DNA of 64,000 bases, from assembly GCA_947472795.1 (NCBI GenBank), contig CANJBL010000004.1:158634-222633 (forward strand). Reading direction: 5' to 3'. The translations under genes and the position numbers were made by a program. The notes beneath the pieces were generated by a model. It was not told the origin of the DNA. It saw nothing but the letters and a program-made list of their open reading frames with translations, and made no database searches. Position 1 is the stretch's first letter. Each line of letters opens with the position of its first letter. Of the stretch, positions 62,668-64,000 are shown one piece after another. This stretch comes from Fidelibacterota bacterium (GTDB lineage: Bacteria; Pseudomonadota; Alphaproteobacteria; Rhodospirillales; Rhodospirillaceae).

Positions 62668-63601
62668 CTGGAGTCCAACGCGCGAAGAGCGACGTGGCGA
62701 AGGCGCGTTGCCCGTAGGTGGACTTAATCATGAGCTCTCCGGACTCGATAAAGCCACCGCGATCAAGATCAACCAGCATCTCGCCCACAGAGAAAAACGA
62801 CAGGCGCAGGGCATAGGCCGATAGCAGCATGAAGTTTGCATTGGGCGACAGTAGTTTTCCGCAGTTATTCACGAGCCCCGCGAGATCGTCGAACAACGAC
62901 CAAACCTCGCCGTCTGGACCTCTGCCATAAGCCGGCGGGTCCATGATGATGGCGTCGTATTGGCGGCCGCGGCGGATCTCGCGTTCAACAAAAGCCTTGG
63001 CGTCATCGCAAATCCAGCGGATCGGCACATCGTTCAAACCGGAAAGCGCCTGATTCTCGCGCGCCCAGCCGATGGCTTTTTTGGACGCATCGACATGGGT
63101 CACGGTGGCGCCGGCCGCGGCGGCCAGTAGACTGACAATCCCGGTATATCCAAAGAGATTCAAAATCTGGAGCGGGCGCCCTGCTGTTTCAATACGACGC
63201 ATCGCCCATCGCCAGTGACTGGCCTGCTCCGGAAACACGCCCACGTGCCGGAAAGATGACGCCCGGCACAGCGCTGTGACTTTGTCGAAGCGCATCGCCC
63301 AGGGACGCGGCGGCTCGCGCGTGATTTTCCACGCACCCGTTTCCTGTTCGGCGCTCGCTTCCTCGAACGTCATATGCGCGTCGGCCCACACTTCGGCGGG
63401 CGCAGACTTGCGCCACAACGCCTGCGGCTCCGGTCGGTCGACCACGACCGCACCAAACCGCTCAAGCTTACGCCGCTCACCGATATCGATCAGCTCGTAG
63501 TCGGGCCATGAGTCGAGAACGGGAAACGCCGTACGCATCTGCGGGCGCGAAGGCGCCTGTTTCGCCGCGTGTGGCGGAAGCTCTGGCATGGAGTTTTTCA
63601 T
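62660..63601 (-). CDS. Class I SAM-dependent methyltransferase, RlmI-like without PUA domain
   Basis: A 313-aa protein. The Rossmann fold is seen in LNLFGYTGIVSLLAAAAGATVTHVD (motif I), IRWICDDAKAF, and IIMDPPAYGRGPDGEVW, where DPPxxGRG is the catalytic motif of the RlmI/COG1092 group. The RlmI PUA domain is absent. The start is uncertain: the ATG at 63601 is used; 63589 and 63538 are also possible. It overlaps the TrmH-type gene by 8 bases. Predicted role is rRNA cytosine methylation, by family only. Confidence 0.82.
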   Translation of the reverse strand: MKNSMPELPPHAAKQAPSRPQMRTAFPVLDSWPDYELIDIGERRKLERFGAVVVDRPEPQALWRKSAPAEVWADAHMTFEEASAEQETGAWKITREPPRPWAMRFDKVTALCRASSFRHVGVFPEQASHWRWAMRRIETAGRPLQILNLFGYTGIVSLLAAAAGATVTHVDASKKAIGWARENQALSGLNDVPIRWICDDAKAFVEREIRRGRQYDAIIMDPPAYGRGPDGEVWSLFDDLAGLVNNCGKLLSPNANFMLLSAYALRLSFFSVGEMLVDLDRGGFIESGELMIKSTYGQRAFATSLFARWTPDE

Positions 63602-63662
63602 TTCAAGGTTTGACGGCGCACAGGAGTTTAGCGGGAGCGGAGATTCATTTGCAAAAAACAAA

Positions 63663-63691
63663 AGCCCGCTAGGTCATTGACCTAACGGGCT
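63663..63691 (-). terminator. Terminator of the rRNA operon
   Basis: AGCCCGCTAGGTCA against TGACCTAACGGGCT (one mismatch) around a single T. On the minus strand it is followed by TTTGTTTTTTG. It lies directly after the tRNA-fMet gene. Confidence 0.85.
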
Positions 63692-63695
63692 AATT

Positions 63696-63772
<77 letters not shown>

Positions 63773-63885
63773 ATAAAGACTTCAGTCGACAGAACGGCCA
63801 AAATTGCATTTGAGAAGTGGCCGACCTGCGGCCGACTTGAACATCGTGGAATAGGTTGATTTGTCTTTTTTGCGCTGATCTCAGA

Positions 63886-64000
63886 AGACCTGGCAGCGAC
63901 CTACTCTCCCACACCTTAAGATGCAGTACCATTGGCGCAGAGGCTTTTCACGGCCGAGTTCGGGATGGGATCGGGTGTTTCATCCTCGCCATAACCACCA
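63886..64000 (-). rRNA. 5S ribosomal RNA, 5' end beyond the window
   Basis: On the minus strand the segment reads GGTTATGGCGAGGATGAAAC, CCCATCCCGAACTCGG and GTGGGAGAGTAGGTC, the conserved 5S blocks, and ends GCTGCCAGGTC near 63886. A few 5' bases should lie past base 64000. It marks the end of an rRNA operon on this strand. Confidence 0.93.

Overview
The window reads as chromosomal DNA of a GC-rich, Gram-negative alphaproteobacterium. Supporting signs are Tat and Sec exported proteins, TonB receptors, an intergenic palindrome of a type seen in Rhizobiales-like genomes, and an rRNA operon ending in 5S followed by initiator tRNA-Met. A relative of Rhizomicrobium or Micropepsaceae is my guess, from gene content only.

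Layout. Bases 1-11.4 kb hold ordinary genes: a peptidoglycan L,D-transpeptidase (cut by the left edge), a DUF882/M15-type murein hydrolase, an OmpR-type two-component pair, a BatA-like von Willebrand protein, a DMT exporter, a PurD-like ATP-grasp gene coupled to a methyltransferase and divergent from a heme-oxygenase-like diiron protein, OsmC, a small conserved protein and a frameshifted thioredoxin-reductase-like flavoprotein. From 11.4 to 61.8 kb the window is dominated by one repeated theme: six paralogous copies of an exported-protein cassette. From 61.8 kb to the end are two RNA/SAM methyltransferases, tRNA-fMet and the 3' part of a 5S rRNA gene. An rRNA-modification pair (RsmC-like, RsuA-like) sits between cassettes 5 and 6.

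The cassette. Each copy encodes (i) a secreted protein of about 370-400 aa of no family I recognise (called TRGY here, after its mature N-terminus ETRGY..WF), (ii) a DUF1592-type multidomain protein with a CxxCH heme c motif, (iii) a Tat-exported DUF1552 protein with a conserved HHxYTHEE histidine cluster, and (iv) a secreted protein with four Y-x4-D (Lipoprotein_15/COG4315) repeats. Copies lie at 11459-16949 (C1), 18409-24002 (C2), 34157-38534 (C3, no TRGY), 40064-45657 (C4, TRGY moved to last place and the DUF1592 protein a lipoprotein), 46160-51869 (C5, the only one on +) and 54808-60402 (C6). Around them are a LysR regulator, a Tat-exported fumarylacetoacetate-hydrolase-like enzyme, two large paralogous TonB receptors, three tandem cupin-like secreted proteins and two NHL beta-propeller proteins. 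The whole looks like an expanded extracytoplasmic system in which heme, probable metal and repeat proteins act together on a substrate imported through TonB receptors. The substrate and chemistry cannot be read from the sequence.

The locus also shows signs of duplication and decay: the 3' remnant of a cupin-like gene, the 3' remnant of an NHL gene, and a frameshift in the flavoprotein gene. Most cassettes and receptor genes end at strong bidirectional hairpin terminators.
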